From Burkholderia sp. BCC1644 (GTDB taxonomy: Bacteria > Pseudomonadota > Gammaproteobacteria > Burkholderiales > Burkholderiaceae): a stretch of 64,000 bases of DNA. The translations under genes and the position numbers were made by a program. Positions 39,765 to 50,137 of this stretch are shown in pieces. The stretch covers positions 62,001 through 126,000 of the forward strand of contig NZ_CADFEI010000017.1 of NCBI RefSeq assembly GCF_902833225.1. Direction: 5' to 3'. The notes beneath the pieces were generated by a model. That model worked only from the letters and a program-made list of their open reading frames with translations. It did not search any database and was not told the DNA's origin. Every line of letters begins with the position of its first letter. The stretch's first letter is position 1.

Positions 39765-40658
39765 ATGAACGGCTATCGCGGCCGCTTCGCGCCGTCGCCG
39801 ACCGGCCCGCTGCACTTCGGCTCGCTGGTCGGCGCACTCGCGAGCTGGCTCGACGCGCGTGCGCACGGCGGCACGTGGCTCGTGCGCATCGAGGATCTCG
39901 ACGGCCCGCGCACGGTACCCGGCGCGGCAGACGACATCCTCGCGACGCTCGCGCATTTCGGCATGACGCCCGATGAACCGCCCGTGTGGCAAAGCACGCG
40001 CGATGCGGCCTACACGGCCGCGCTCGAGCGGCTCGTCGCGGCGGGGCGCGTCTATCCGTGCGGCTGCACGCGCAAGGAAATCGCCGATTCGCTGCGCGCC
40101 GCGCATGAGCGCCACACGACGCTCGCGTATCCGGGCACGTGCCGCACCGGCCTGCACGGCAAGCCCGCACGCGCGTGGCGGCTGCGCGTGCCCGACGGCA
40201 GCGACGCGATCATCAGGTTCGACGACCGCTGGCAGCACACGCAATCGCAGAACCTCGCGACCGAAGTCGGCGATTTCGTGCTGAAGCGCGCGGACGGCCA
40301 ATGGGCCTATCAGCTCGCGGTCGTCGTCGACGACGCCGATGCACGCATCACGCATGTCGTGCGCGGCGCAGACCTGCTCGATTCGACCGCCCGCCAGATC
40401 CATCTGCAACACTGCCTCGGCGTGCCGACGCCACGGTATCTGCACGTGCCGGTCGTCGTCGATGCAAACGGCGAGAAACTCAGCAAGCAGACGGGTGCGA
40501 CCGCGCTCGAGCGCGATGATCCGCTGCCGGCGCTGCGGGCCGCCGCCGCGCATCTGGGCCTCGCGCCCAACGGCGCGCTGCCCGGCGCGACGCCGGATGC
40601 GTTCTACGCGGCCGCGACGGCGGCGTGGGCGCGCCGCTTCGGCCCGCAAGCCGGCTGA
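39765..40658 (+). CDS. gluQ: Glutamyl-queuosine tRNA(Asp) synthetase
   Basis: A 297-residue truncated paralogue of GluRS without the anticodon-binding domain. It has [15 protein letters not shown] (HIGH-like), a zinc-site CGCTRKEI with a later Cys, [15 protein letters not shown], and KLSKQTGA in place of KMSKS. It attaches glutamate to queuosine at position 34 of tRNA(Asp), so it is a tRNA modification enzyme, as is its neighbour TrhO 19 bases upstream. The two probably form a transcription unit. Confidence 0.94.
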   Translation: MNGYRGRFAPSPTGPLHFGSLVGALASWLDARAHGGTWLVRIEDLDGPRTVPGAADDILATLAHFGMTPDEPPVWQSTRDAAYTAALERLVAAGRVYPCGCTRKEIADSLRAAHERHTTLAYPGTCRTGLHGKPARAWRLRVPDGSDAIIRFDDRWQHTQSQNLATEVGDFVLKRADGQWAYQLAVVVDDADARITHVVRGADLLDSTARQIHLQHCLGVPTPRYLHVPVVVDANGEKLSKQTGATALERDDPLPALRAAAAHLGLAPNGALPGATPDAFYAAATAAWARRFGPQAG

Positions 40659-40756
40659 CGCGCGCAGCAAGCCGGTTTCGCGGCAATTACGGCAATCGCG
40701 GCCGAGCTCGCGCCGGTTGCATCGCTCACCGCATCACGCCCCGTCCCCAACCCCAA

Positions 40757-40791
40757 ATGAAAAACGGGCACATGCTCATCGCATGTACCCG
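40757..40791 (-). terminator. Terminator of rhlE
   Basis: On the minus strand an 11-bp stem with one mismatch (CGGGTACATGC pairing with GCATGTGCCCG, 5-base loop) is followed by TTTTTCATTT. It lies 45 bases after the rhlE stop, in the convergent gap with gluQ. Confidence 0.8.
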
Positions 40792-40835
40792 CTTGTCCGG
40801 CAGCGCTCGCACGCCGCCCCGCCTTTCCGCCAGCC

Positions 40836-42353
40836 TTACGCCGACGGCTTGCGCGGCATCCCGAACCCGCCGAGCAGCGCCGCAACCTGACGCTTCGGCC
40901 CTTTCTTTTCGGGCTGCTGCGCGTGCTGTGCGTCGTCCGCCTGCTTCGCCGGCGCCGACGGCTCGTACGGCTTCAGGAAGAAATCGTCGACCGGCGCTTC
41001 GTGGCGACGGGGACGACCACCACGCTCGGCACCGGCCGACCGGTGTCCCGACGCACCGCGATGCTCGTCGCGTTCGCGACGGCCGCCTCGTTCACCGCCT
41101 CGTTCACCGCCGCGTTCGCTGTGGCGATCGCCGCCACGGTCACCACCGCGCTCGCCGCCACGGTCGTCGTGACGCTGGCGTGCCGGCTTGTCGAGCGTGA
41201 GCGTCTGCATTTCGAGCGGACGCTTGATCAGCTTCTCGATATCGGCAAGCTGCTTGCGCTCGTTCGGGCTGCACAGCGACAGCGCGTCGCCCGTCGCCCC
41301 TGCGCGGCCGGTACGGCCGATCCGGTGCACGTAATCTTCCGCGCTGAACGGCAGGTCGAAGTTGATCACGGCCGGCAGCTCGGCGATGTCGAGGCCGCGC
41401 GCGGCCACGTCGGTCGCGACCAGCGCCTCGATCTCGCCGCGCTTGAACGCGTCGAGGGCCTGCATCCGCTCGATCTGCGTCTTGTCGCCGTGAATCGCCG
41501 ACGCGACGACACCGTCGCGCTCGAGATTGCGCGCCAGGCGGCTCGCGCCGATCTTGCTGTTGCAGAACACGATCACCTGCTTCAGGCCGCGGTCGCGCAG
41601 CAGCTGCACGACGGCCGCCTGCTTGTCGCCTTCGGCGACGTCGTAGACGATCTGCGTGACGTTCGCGTTCGTCGAGTTGCTGCGCGCGACCTCGATCGTC
41701 TGCGGATTGCGCAGATAGGTCGATGCGAGCTTCTTGATTTCGCCCGAGAACGTGGCCGAAAACAGCAGCGTCTGACGGTCCTTCGGCAGCAGGTTCAGGA
41801 TGCGCTGCAGATCGGGCAGGAAGCCCATGTCGAGCATCCGGTCGGCTTCGTCGAGCACGAGGATCTGCACCTGGCCGAGGTTCGCGGTCTTCTGCTGCAC
41901 GTGGTCGAGCAGGCGGCCCGGCGTCGCGATCAGGATCTCGACGCCGCGGCGCAGCTCCGCCGACTGCGGGTTCATGTCGACGCCGCCGAACACGACCGCA
42001 CTGCGCAGCGGCGTGTGCTTCGCATACGCGTGCACGTTCGCGGCGACCTGGTCGGCGAGTTCGCGGGTCGGCGTGAGGATCAGCGCACGCACGGGGTGGC
42101 GCGCCGGTGACGCGCTCGTGTTGGCCTGCGGCAGCAGGCGCTGGATGATCGGCAGCGAGAAGCTCGCGGTCTTGCCGGTACCCGTTTGCGCGGCGCCCAT
42201 GACGTCGCGGCCGGCGAGCACGACCGGAATGGCCTGCGCCTGAATCGGCGTCGGCGTCGTATAGCCCTGCTCCACAATGGCTTTCAGGATATCGGCGGCA
42301 AGGCCGAATTGGTCGAAGGTTGCGTCGACGGGCTTGGCGACAGAATCGGACAT
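40836..42353 (-). CDS. rhlE: DEAD-box RNA helicase, RhlE type
   Basis: A 505-residue helicase. It has the Q motif FDQFGLAADILKAIVEQGYTTPTPIQ, motif I AQTGTGKT, motif II DEAD, motif III SAT, and motif VI HRIGRTGR, followed by a long low-complexity tail (about 385-450) of Arg-Gly-Gly, Asp-Arg-Gly and His repeats that should bind RNA. RhlE-type enzymes act in ribosome assembly and mRNA turnover. A probable -10 box TACAAT (minus strand, 42553-42558) would give a leader of nearly 200 bases, common for these often autoregulated genes. Confidence 0.92.
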   Translation of the reverse strand: MSDSVAKPVDATFDQFGLAADILKAIVEQGYTTPTPIQAQAIPVVLAGRDVMGAAQTGTGKTASFSLPIIQRLLPQANTSASPARHPVRALILTPTRELADQVAANVHAYAKHTPLRSAVVFGGVDMNPQSAELRRGVEILIATPGRLLDHVQQKTANLGQVQILVLDEADRMLDMGFLPDLQRILNLLPKDRQTLLFSATFSGEIKKLASTYLRNPQTIEVARSNSTNANVTQIVYDVAEGDKQAAVVQLLRDRGLKQVIVFCNSKIGASRLARNLERDGVVASAIHGDKTQIERMQALDAFKRGEIEALVATDVAARGLDIAELPAVINFDLPFSAEDYVHRIGRTGRAGATGDALSLCSPNERKQLADIEKLIKRPLEMQTLTLDKPARQRHDDRGGERGGDRGGDRHSERGGERGGERGGRRERDEHRGASGHRSAGAERGGRPRRHEAPVDDFFLKPYEPSAPAKQADDAQHAQQPEKKGPKRQVAALLGGFGMPRKPSA

Positions 42354-42797
42354 GGTGGCGTTTCGCTCAAAAGGCGCGGCGGGGACATCGTGCGTCAGGC
42401 CAGCCGGGCCTGCGCTCATCACAATTCGGAAATAGACGGAGCCGCGGCGCGCCGCGCGGCGCCGCTCTGGCGCTTGGGACCGGTTCAATTCGAACGCTGG
42501 ACGCCAGGCCGTGCGGACTCCGTTCGGCGCGAATGCCGGCGGAAAGGGCCGTATTGTAGCACTGCGCGGCCATCTGTCCGTGACAACGCAGCGAACGGCC
42601 GCACCGGCGGTTCGCGCGGCGGGCCGGTACGGGCCCGTGCGGGCGATGGACGGCCCGATCGGGCTATCCATCGCCCGGCAAGCAATATCAGGGGTCCGAT
42701 CGCGGATTATCGTATCCGGACATCCGCCGCCTGCCGGGCGGTCAGGCCCGGCAACCGGTCAATCCGCGCGCGTACGAGCCGCGATCGCGTCCGGCGC
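42354..42797. other. 444-base gap between rhlE and the MliC gene
   Basis: No gene with coding support. The rhlE-proximal half holds the presumed rhlE leader with a GC palindrome-rich stretch (near 42450-42475) and the -10 candidate at 42553-42558. The other half holds a strong hairpin at 42641-42676. Confidence 0.5.
42641..42676. repeat. 36-base perfect inverted repeat
   Basis: GGGCGATGGA and TCCATCGCCC (10-bp arms) flank an inner 12-base palindrome GCCCGATCGGGC, separated by mismatched CG/TA pairs. It sits 122 bases past the MliC gene end and upstream of the rhlE promoter candidate. It has no T tract, so it may be an operator or a Rho-dependent 3' hairpin. Confidence 0.7.
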
Positions 42798-43178
42798 TCA
42801 GCCCTTCTTCTTTTTCTTCTCGACCTGCACGCAGTCTCCCAGCAGCGGCGGCGCCTTCTGGTCGGCGATCTCGTCGCGCAGCGTCGCTTCCTTGCCCTTC
42901 GTCCACCATGTATAGCGGCCGGCCTGGTAGCGTGCGCCCGACCCCGATACGGTGTCGACGAACAGCATCTGCTTCCCGTTGACCGGCACGAGCGCGAAGC
43001 TCTGGCCGTTGCCCGCGAGCCAGTACGACACGCGCACGGGCTGCTTCTGGTTCGCGCACTGGTAGACGGCTTGCTGGCGCGAATCGGCGTCGATCTCTTC
43101 GACGGTCAGTTGCGCGGCGTGCGCGACGGAAACGGCAGTGCCGGCAAGCGCAAGTGCGGCGAGGGTTTGGCGAATCAT
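42798..43178 (-). CDS. MliC-family periplasmic lysozyme inhibitor
   Basis: A 126-residue secreted protein with a signal peptide (cleaved after AHA) and a MliC/PliC domain: VYQCANQKQPVRVSYWLAGNGQSFALVPVNGK, then SGSGARYQAGRYTWWTKGKEATL and a closing LLGDC. The two cysteines in the mature part should pair. It ends with a run of five lysines. MliC proteins bind the active site of C-type lysozymes of the host and protect peptidoglycan; the Ser/Arg pair in SGSGARY is the usual inhibitory loop. There is no lipobox, so it is periplasmic rather than lipid-anchored. Confidence 0.85.
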   Translation of the reverse strand: MIRQTLAALALAGTAVSVAHAAQLTVEEIDADSRQQAVYQCANQKQPVRVSYWLAGNGQSFALVPVNGKQMLFVDTVSGSGARYQAGRYTWWTKGKEATLRDEIADQKAPPLLGDCVQVEKKKKKG

Positions 43179-43263
43179 GCAGGTCCTCTCACGAGACGGG
43201 TGGAAACGCGCCCTCGCGGGGCGCGCAATTATTGTTGGCAGGCAATCGAGCCGGTCGTCGGGA

Positions 43264-43449
43264 TCAGGGATCGATGACGTCGGCGCACGCGTCGGTCGGC
43301 GCCGCCGCGAGATGGCCGACGAGCGGCACGATCTTGAGCCCGGCCGATGCGACCCGGCACGGCGCGGCCGCGACGCCGCAACCCGCGAGACTCGCGACAA
43401 GCGCCAGCGCGGCGCCCAGCTTTCCGATACGCAGCCACCTCGGCGTCAT
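43264..43449 (-). CDS. Small lipoprotein, DUF6726-like
   Basis: A 61-residue protein with a lipobox LAGC (C24), followed by GVAAAPCRVASAGLKIVPLVGHLAAAPTDACADVIDP. Two more cysteines (in APCR and DACA) could form a disulfide. Small lipoproteins with this GHxxAAP-DACADxID ending are common in Burkholderia (DUF6726), with no known function. The ATG follows a GAGGA ribosome-binding site. It lies 18 bases downstream of purT and 85 bases upstream of the MliC gene, all on one strand. Confidence 0.75.
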   Translation of the reverse strand: MTPRWLRIGKLGAALALVASLAGCGVAAAPCRVASAGLKIVPLVGHLAAAPTDACADVIDP

Positions 43450-43467
43450 CGTCCTCTCCTCGTTCCG

Positions 43468-44682
43468 TCAGCGGGCCGATACGGGCCGGACGGCCGCGGC
43501 GGCGCGCTTCGCGCGTTCACGGGCTTCGTCGACGGTCGCGCCGGTCGCCAGCGCGACGCCCATGCGCCGCTTCGCAAAACTTTCCGGCTTGCCGAACAGG
43601 CGCAGGTCGGCGCCCGGCACGGCAAGCGCGTCGCGCACGCCTTCGAACGCGATCCCGCGCTCGTCGAGCCCGCCGTAGATCACGGCCGACGCGGCCGGCG
43701 TCCCGAGCGCCGGATCAACCGGCAGCCCGAGAATCGCGCGCGCGTGCAGCTCGAACTCCGACTGGCGCTGCGACGCGAGCGTGACGAGGCCCGTATCGTG
43801 GGGCCGCGGGCTCACTTCCGAGAACCACACGTCATCGCCACGCACGAACAGCTCGACGCCGAACAGCCCGCGCCCGCCGAGCGCCTCGGTGACCTTGTGC
43901 GCGATCTCGCGCGACTTCTCGAGCGCCGCGGCGCTCATCGGCTGCGGCTGCCACGATTCGACGTAGTCGCCCGCGACCTGCACGTGGCCGACCGGCTCGC
44001 AGAAGTAGGTGCGCGTGGCGAGCGTCGCCGGATCGATCGCGCGCACGGTCAGCTGCGTGATCTCGTAGTCGAAATCGATGAAGCCCTCGACGATCACGCG
44101 GCCATGGTTCACCCGCCCGCCCGCCATCGCGTAGTCCCACGCGGCCTTCACGTCGGCGTCGGTCTTCACCACCGACTGTCCCTTGCCCGACGAAGACATC
44201 ACCGGCTTCACGACGCACGGCATGCCGATCTTCGCGACCGCCGCGCTGAAAGCCTCGAACGAATCCGCGAACGCATACGGCGACGTCGGCAGGCCGAGTT
44301 CCTCGGCCGCGAGCCGGCGGATCCCTTCGCGGTTCATCGTGAGCTGGGTCGCACGCGCGGTCGGGATCACCTCGGCAAGACCGGCCGCCTCGATCGCCGC
44401 GAGCGCGTCGGTGGCGATCGCCTCGATCTCCGGCACGATCAGGTGCGGACGCTCGGCTTCGACGATCGCACGCAGCGCGGCGGCATCCGTCATGTCGATC
44501 ACGTGCGCGCGATGCGCGACCTGATGGCCCGGCGCATCCGGATAGCGGTCGACCGCGATGACTTCGACACCGAGACGCTGCAACGCGATGATGACTTCCT
44601 TGCCGAGCTCGCCGGCGCCGAGCAGCATGACGCGCGTGGCCGAGGGTGAGAGCGGCGTACCGAGCCGCTGACCGATCTGCAT
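43468..44682 (-). CDS. purT: Formate-dependent GAR transformylase
   Basis: A 404-residue ATP-grasp enzyme that makes formyl-GAR from GAR, formate and ATP, an alternative to PurN. It begins with [32 protein letters not shown], has the ATP-binding [18 protein letters not shown] (about 150-168) and the metal-site [29 protein letters not shown]. It is the first gene of a likely unit with the DUF6726 lipoprotein and MliC gene. No clear ribosome-binding site precedes the ATG. Confidence 0.96.
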   Translation of the reverse strand: MQIGQRLGTPLSPSATRVMLLGAGELGKEVIIALQRLGVEVIAVDRYPDAPGHQVAHRAHVIDMTDAAALRAIVEAERPHLIVPEIEAIATDALAAIEAAGLAEVIPTARATQLTMNREGIRRLAAEELGLPTSPYAFADSFEAFSAAVAKIGMPCVVKPVMSSSGKGQSVVKTDADVKAAWDYAMAGGRVNHGRVIVEGFIDFDYEITQLTVRAIDPATLATRTYFCEPVGHVQVAGDYVESWQPQPMSAAALEKSREIAHKVTEALGGRGLFGVELFVRGDDVWFSEVSPRPHDTGLVTLASQRQSEFELHARAILGLPVDPALGTPAASAVIYGGLDERGIAFEGVRDALAVPGADLRLFGKPESFAKRRMGVALATGATVDEARERAKRAAAAVRPVSAR

Positions 44683-44895
44683 GTGATTTCCCGCTTCTGG
44701 TGGAGGACGAAAACGGCTCAGATGTTAACACGCTCGATGATGCCGGTTTGGGGCGTTTGGACGCGCCGGCACCCGACCGCGCACGGCACGTAGACGGGCT
44801 GCGAACGTTTTCATGCGCGAAGTGTCGGCTCGCCTGCCGCGGCGCGGGTGCGTTACTCTTACGCCTTGATCAGAATCCGATGAGGAACGAGGCTC

Positions 44896-45441
44896 ATGTC
44901 CCACCTGTCCGCCGCCGCACGCGCACGCACCGGCCTGCTTCGCCCGTTGCGCGCGCCGCTCTGCGCGTTGACGCTTGCCACGCTTCTCGCCGCCTGTGCG
45001 ATGCCGACCCATCCCGATTCCGCCGCCGCCGCACCCGATCCGTACAACCCGGCCGCCGTCCAGCTGCTCGACGACACGAGCTGGGAACTCACCAGCTGGA
45101 CGAATGCCGACGGCACGCAGCGCGCGATCCCGCACGGCGACAACGGCGAGCCGATCAAGCTCGCGCTGTCGACCGAATCGGGCATCCGGCGCGCCAGCGG
45201 GTTCTCGGGCTGCAATCGCTACATGGGCACCTACGCCATCAAGAACGGCCTGCTGAGCTTCGGGCCGCTTGCCGGCACGCGGATGGCCTGCCCGAATTCG
45301 CTCGGCGGCCAGCTCGAGCACGCGTACCTCGACGCGCTCGCGCACGTCGACAAGACCGGCGTGCAGATGCGCGAGCCGCAGCAATTGCAGATCGTGACCA
45401 ACGCCGGCGCAACGCTCACTTTCACGCACCGGAGCCCCTGA
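44896..45441 (+). CDS. META/HslJ domain lipoprotein
   Basis: A 181-residue protein with a lipobox LAAC (C34) and one META domain (about 60-178): LLDDTSWELTSW, then SGFSGCNRYMGTYAIKNGLLSFGPLAGTRMACPN, the hallmark with two cysteines. HslJ-type proteins are heat-induced or linked to novobiocin resistance in E. coli; the biochemical role is unknown. It is an outer-membrane or periplasmic lipoprotein by its signal. It is divergent from purT (213-base gap) and is monocistronic. Confidence 0.85.
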   Translation: MSHLSAAARARTGLLRPLRAPLCALTLATLLAACAMPTHPDSAAAAPDPYNPAAVQLLDDTSWELTSWTNADGTQRAIPHGDNGEPIKLALSTESGIRRASGFSGCNRYMGTYAIKNGLLSFGPLAGTRMACPNSLGGQLEHAYLDALAHVDKTGVQMREPQQLQIVTNAGATLTFTHRSP

Positions 45442-45618
45442 TGCATCATGCACGCGAAGGCCGGCCGACCGCCTTCGCGCCGCGTGTCGCGCGCGTGTGC
45501 CGAACGCACATGCCGCACGGCGTGAAACGAATTCACGCCGCCCGAGAATCTTGTTCGCCGGCCGGTTAAACTCGGCGGGTCGCGCCTCGCGCGCCCCTCC
45601 CCACTCCTGTTTCAAAGC

Positions 45619-48600
45619 ATGCACACGGTTGTCTTCGGCTGGTTCGGCATCTCCGCCGTCTGGTTCCTCCTTCTCTTCTGGCGTCTCGTGCAGGCGATGC
45701 TGCCCGGCGGCGGCGGGCTCGCCGGCCGCGGCTCGATCCGCCTGTGGCTCGGCTTCGCCGCGGTATTCGTTGCAAGCTGCACGCTGACGAGCCCGCTGTC
45801 GGGCCCCGACACGAACGCGCTCGGTCATGCGTTCTCGGCAGGCTTCGCACACGTACTCGGTCCGATCGGCACGCCGGTCGCGATGGTCGTCCTGTTCTTC
45901 GCCGGGTTGCCCTGGCTGACCGGCATCGGCTGGCGGCAGTTCGCCGCGTGGGTCGACACGTCGTTCGGCGTCAAGCTGTCGCGCGACGGCGGCGACGACG
46001 ACGCCCGCGGAATCGCCGACCTGCCGCGCAGCGCGCTGCATCGTGACGACGACATCGTGCAGCCGACCACCGCGCATACCGTCAACTCGATGGCGCCGCG
46101 CCAGAACGGCCGGTATTCGCGTCCGACGCTGTGGAAACCCGACCCGCAGGCGCGGCCGAAGCCGCGCAGCAAGACGCCGCCGCGTCCGCATGCGGAACCC
46201 GTCGCGCCGTCGGGCTGGCTGAAGCCGACCACGCCGCAGCGCACGCCGGTGGCGCCCCCCGCGCCGATCCCGACCAGCGCGATGCCGCCGCCCACGACCG
46301 GCAGCACCGCGAGCCTCGCGCGCGCGGCGGCAAACTCGCAAATGCCGCGCCCCGATCCAGCCCCGCTTCCTGTCGGCTTCGAACCCGTCCGGCCGCGGCC
46401 GACTGCTGCGCGTCCGGCCACCGCTGCGCTGAAGCAGACGCCGCCGCGTGCGACGGTCACGCCGCGCCCGGCCGCCGCGCAGCCGCAGCGCCCGCCGGTA
46501 CGCCCGGTCACGGCAACGACCGCCGCCGGCGTGTCGCCAGACGCGGCACGACGCCGTCCGGCGCCGCCAACGCCGGCGCGTGCGCCGCTCTATGCGTGGA
46601 CGGAAAAGCCCGCCGCACCGATCACGCCGGCGCCGAGCGTTCACGACACGCTGCGCTCGATCGAGGCCAGCACCGCCCAATGGGCAACGCTGGGTGGTGC
46701 GGAGTCGGCCGATGCGACGCAGGCAATGACGGCTGCCGCAGCCGTGGCCGGGATGGCCGCGACAGCAGGCAGCGTCGCCGCGCCGGCAGCCGCGGCCGTG
46801 TCGAACGCGTTCGTCTCCACGGCTCACGGCATCGCGGCCCATGACGCCGGTGTTCCGGTCGAACAGGTTGCCGCGCCCGCATTCGACGACAGCGCGCCGA
46901 TCGTGCTGGATGCGTTCATGCCGGCGGAGCCCGGCATCCACGCGACAGTTGCCGACTGGGCCACCCCGGCGTTCGACGACGCCGCACCGCACGCACAGTC
47001 GAACGCCGGCACCGGCATCGACGAAGCCGCGTTTTCGCATCAAGCCGACGACGATATCCGCCACGTCGGCGATGCGCCCGCCGCATCCGCACACGGGATC
47101 GCGCCCGCGCCGTCGTTCGACGCCCCCGTCGATCTCGCGCCGTGGGAAGACCTTGGCAGCCCGCCGGTTTCCGCGTTCGACGTATCGGCCGGAAACCCGA
47201 TCGCGGAATCGCCGGCAGACGCAACGGTATCGGAGCCGGCCCACGCCGCCTTCGCGCAACAGGCAGGCGAAGCAGCAGTTGACGAGGTTCCCGCACGCAA
47301 TCCGGCAGCACTCGTCGATACCGGCGCCCCGGCAATCGATCGCCCTGCATCGGCCTACGTGCCGCCGAGCATCGATGGCGCGCACGCCGACGTAAAGCCC
47401 GCCGGTGGCATCGCACCGTTCGCTGCCCTCCCCTCTTCGTCGATCGCCGGAACGTCGGCGCACGCCGTTTTCGAGGCAACGCCGGTTGCGGCGACGTCGG
47501 CACTGCCCGCATCGAGCCCCGCACCGGAGGCCGCCAAGCCGGCCGCGGCGGAGCGTTGGGCACCGCTGTCGGACATCGCTGAAGGCAGCACGCCCGTCAC
47601 GCATTGGACGCCGGCGGCGCAACCTGCAACGACACCGGTGGCCGCTTCTGCGGAATTGCCGAAATCGCCGGCGATTCAACCGTTTGCCGCAGCGCCGGCG
47701 GCCTCGGCCGCTGCCGTGTCGCCGGTCGTCGGCACGGCCCTCGGCGCGACTGCACCGGCACCTGCTTTCGCTTCGAGTGTTGCGCCCGTCACCGCCGCAA
47801 CGTCACCGGCCGGCGTAACCGGCACGGTATCGGCTTCGCCGTCGCAACCGGCCGCATCGGCATCGACAGGTGCCTCCGTCACGCCGGCAGCGCCAATCGG
47901 TGTCACGGGCATGACTGACGGTTCGCTCGCCCGCGCAGCGACGCCTGAGACAACCGCGGCACCCGCCGCGATACCGTCGACGACCAGCGCGTCGGCGTTG
48001 ACCGCGCAAGCGCCCGCAGCACCGGCATCCGTAAATTTCACGTCCGCCCCGCTTGCGGCGCAACCTTCCGCGCCGGCACCGACGCACCAGGCCAACACGG
48101 CAACTTCGTCGACCGGCCCGGCATTCGGCGCGATCGCACCGCAGCCGGTAACCAGCCAGCCCGTGCCGCCCGCCGCTTCCGCTGCGACCGGATCGCCGGC
48201 ATCCATCGGCGCGACGGCCGCGACGCAGGCTCCGTCGATCGTTTCCACACCGGCCGCAGCCGACTTCACGACGTTTACGGCACCGCCCGCCCCTGCCGCA
48301 TCGTCGGCAAGCTGGTCCGTGTCGAGCGACGTGTCCGCGGCACCGCAACCGGCAGCCAGCGTCCCTGGCACGAACCTGTCGATGCCGGCGACGATCGCTA
48401 CCCCGCCGACGCTCCCGGCAGCCCCGCTGCCCGCCGCAACCGCCGCCGTGACGGCCGAGCCGGCCGCAGCCGACACCACAGCCCCCGACACCCCGGTGCG
48501 CCAGCCGCGCCCGAACGCGTTCGAATTCCACGCGCCCGCGTCGTTCAGCGTCGAACTGCCGACGCTCGACCTGCTCGAGCCCGCGTCCGGCGACGTCGAA

Positions 48601-50025
48601 ACCATCACCGAGGAACACCTCGCGCAGACGGCCCAGGTGATCGAGCAGCGCCTGCAGGAATTCAAGGTGCCGGTCACGGTCGTCGGCGCATCGGCCGGCC
48701 CCGTGATCACGCGCTTCGAGATCGAGCCCGCGCTCGGCGTGCGCGGCAGCCAGATCGTCGGGCTGATGAAGGACCTGTCGCGCGGCCTCGGCCTCACGTC
48801 GGTCCGCGTCGTCGAGACGATTCCCGGCAAGACCTGCATGGGCCTCGAACTGCCGAACGCGAAGCGCCAGATGATCCGCCTGTCGGAAATCCTCGCCTCA
48901 CGCGAGTATGAGCATTCGCAGTCGCAGCTGACCATCGCGATGGGCAAGGACATCACGGGCCACCCGATCGTCACCGATCTCGCGAAGGCGCCGCACATGC
49001 TCGTCGCCGGCACGACGGGCTCGGGCAAGTCGGTCGCGATCAACGCAATGATCCTGTCGCTGCTGTACAAGGCGACGCCGGAAGACGTGCGGCTCATCAT
49101 GATCGACCCGAAGATGCTGGAGCTGTCGGTCTACGAAGGCATCCCGCACCTGCTCGCGCCGGTCGTCACCGACATGAAGCTCGCGGCGAACGCGCTGAAC
49201 TGGTGCGTCGGCGAAATGGAGAAGCGCTACCGGCTGATGTCGGCCGTCGGCGTGCGCAATCTCGCGGGCTTCAACCAGAAGATCCGCGATGCTGAAGCGA
49301 AGGAAAAGAAGATCGGCAACCCGTTCTCGCTGACGCCCGAGGATCCCGAGCCGCTGTCGAAGCTGCCGCTGATCGTCGTCGTGATCGACGAGCTGGCCGA
49401 CCTGATGATGGTCGCCGGCAAGAAGATCGAAGAGCTGATCGCGCGCCTCGCGCAGAAGGCGCGCGCGGCCGGCATCCACCTGATCCTCGCGACGCAGCGT
49501 CCGTCCGTCGACGTGATCACGGGCCTGATCAAGGCGAACATCCCGACGCGTGTCGCGTTCCAGGTGTCGTCGAAGATCGACTCGCGCACGATCCTCGACC
49601 AGATGGGCGCCGAGTCGCTGCTCGGGATGGGCGACATGCTGTTCCTGCCGCCGGGCACCGGTTATCCGCAGCGCGTGCACGGCGCGTTCGTCGCCGACGA
49701 GGAAGTGCACCGGATCGTCGAGTACCTGAAGCAGTTCGGCGAGCCGCAGTACGAGGAAGGCATCCTCGACGGCCCGGCCGCCGACGGCGCGACGCAGGAC
49801 CTGTTCGGCGAAGCGCCGGACGCGGAAGCCGATCCGCTGTACGACGAAGCCGTCGCGTTCGTCGTGCGCACGCGGCGCGCGTCGATCTCGTCGGTGCAGC
49901 GGCAGCTGCGCATCGGCTACAACCGCGCGGCACGCCTCGTCGAGCAGATGGAAGCAGCCGGGCTCGTGTCGGCGATGGGCATCAACGGCAGCCGCGAGGT
50001 GCTCGTGCCGGCCGCGGCCGACTGA
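45619..50025 (+). CDS. ftsK: DNA translocase FtsK with a very long Ala/Pro linker
   Basis: A 1468-residue protein. The N-terminal membrane part has three clear hydrophobic helices (about 5-27, 40-60, 80-105). Residues about 125-960 are a low-complexity Ala/Pro/Thr/Ser linker with hardly any aromatic residues. The motor follows: Walker A GTTGSGKS near residue 1131, Walker [12 protein letters not shown] near 1250, [18 protein letters not shown], and the DNA-reading gamma winged helix (about 1400-1465) with [26 protein letters not shown]. It moves DNA through the septum and activates XerCD at dif. The linker is about 200 residues longer than in E. coli FtsK. A terminator follows. Confidence 0.93.
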   Translation: MHTVVFGWFGISAVWFLLLFWRLVQAMLPGGGGLAGRGSIRLWLGFAAVFVASCTLTSPLSGPDTNALGHAFSAGFAHVLGPIGTPVAMVVLFFAGLPWLTGIGWRQFAAWVDTSFGVKLSRDGGDDDARGIADLPRSALHRDDDIVQPTTAHTVNSMAPRQNGRYSRPTLWKPDPQARPKPRSKTPPRPHAEPVAPSGWLKPTTPQRTPVAPPAPIPTSAMPPPTTGSTASLARAAANSQMPRPDPAPLPVGFEPVRPRPTAARPATAALKQTPPRATVTPRPAAAQPQRPPVRPVTATTAAGVSPDAARRRPAPPTPARAPLYAWTEKPAAPITPAPSVHDTLRSIEASTAQWATLGGAESADATQAMTAAAAVAGMAATAGSVAAPAAAAVSNAFVSTAHGIAAHDAGVPVEQVAAPAFDDSAPIVLDAFMPAEPGIHATVADWATPAFDDAAPHAQSNAGTGIDEAAFSHQADDDIRHVGDAPAASAHGIAPAPSFDAPVDLAPWEDLGSPPVSAFDVSAGNPIAESPADATVSEPAHAAFAQQAGEAAVDEVPARNPAALVDTGAPAIDRPASAYVPPSIDGAHADVKPAGGIAPFAALPSSSIAGTSAHAVFEATPVAATSALPASSPAPEAAKPAAAERWAPLSDIAEGSTPVTHWTPAAQPATTPVAASAELPKSPAIQPFAAAPAASAAAVSPVVGTALGATAPAPAFASSVAPVTAATSPAGVTGTVSASPSQPAASASTGASVTPAAPIGVTGMTDGSLARAATPETTAAPAAIPSTTSASALTAQAPAAPASVNFTSAPLAAQPSAPAPTHQANTATSSTGPAFGAIAPQPVTSQPVPPAASAATGSPASIGATAATQAPSIVSTPAAADFTTFTAPPAPAASSASWSVSSDVSAAPQPAASVPGTNLSMPATIATPPTLPAAPLPAATAAVTAEPAAADTTAPDTPVRQPRPNAFEFHAPASFSVELPTLDLLEPASGDVETITEEHLAQTAQVIEQRLQEFKVPVTVVGASAGPVITRFEIEPALGVRGSQIVGLMKDLSRGLGLTSVRVVETIPGKTCMGLELPNAKRQMIRLSEILASREYEHSQSQLTIAMGKDITGHPIVTDLAKAPHMLVAGTTGSGKSVAINAMILSLLYKATPEDVRLIMIDPKMLELSVYEGIPHLLAPVVTDMKLAANALNWCVGEMEKRYRLMSAVGVRNLAGFNQKIRDAEAKEKKIGNPFSLTPEDPEPLSKLPLIVVVIDELADLMMVAGKKIEELIARLAQKARAAGIHLILATQRPSVDVITGLIKANIPTRVAFQVSSKIDSRTILDQMGAESLLGMGDMLFLPPGTGYPQRVHGAFVADEEVHRIVEYLKQFGEPQYEEGILDGPAADGATQDLFGEAPDAEADPLYDEAVAFVVRTRRASISSVQRQLRIGYNRAARLVEQMEAAGLVSAMGINGSREVLVPAAAD

Positions 50026-50089
50026 ACGCGGCGGCCGGACGGCCGCCGTCGATCGATACGGGCGCACCGGGAAACCGGCCGCTCCGAAA

Positions 50090-50119
50090 AAAAGGGCGCT
50101 GCATCGGCAGCGCCCTTTT
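50090..50119. terminator. Bidirectional terminator between ftsK and the lactonase gene
   Basis: A perfect 13-bp stem, AAAAGGGCGCTGC and its complement, with the loop ATCG. T runs follow on both strands, so it can end ftsK (plus) and the lactonase gene (minus). Confidence 0.88.
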
Positions 50120-50137
50120 CATTTACGGCTTGCGCAT

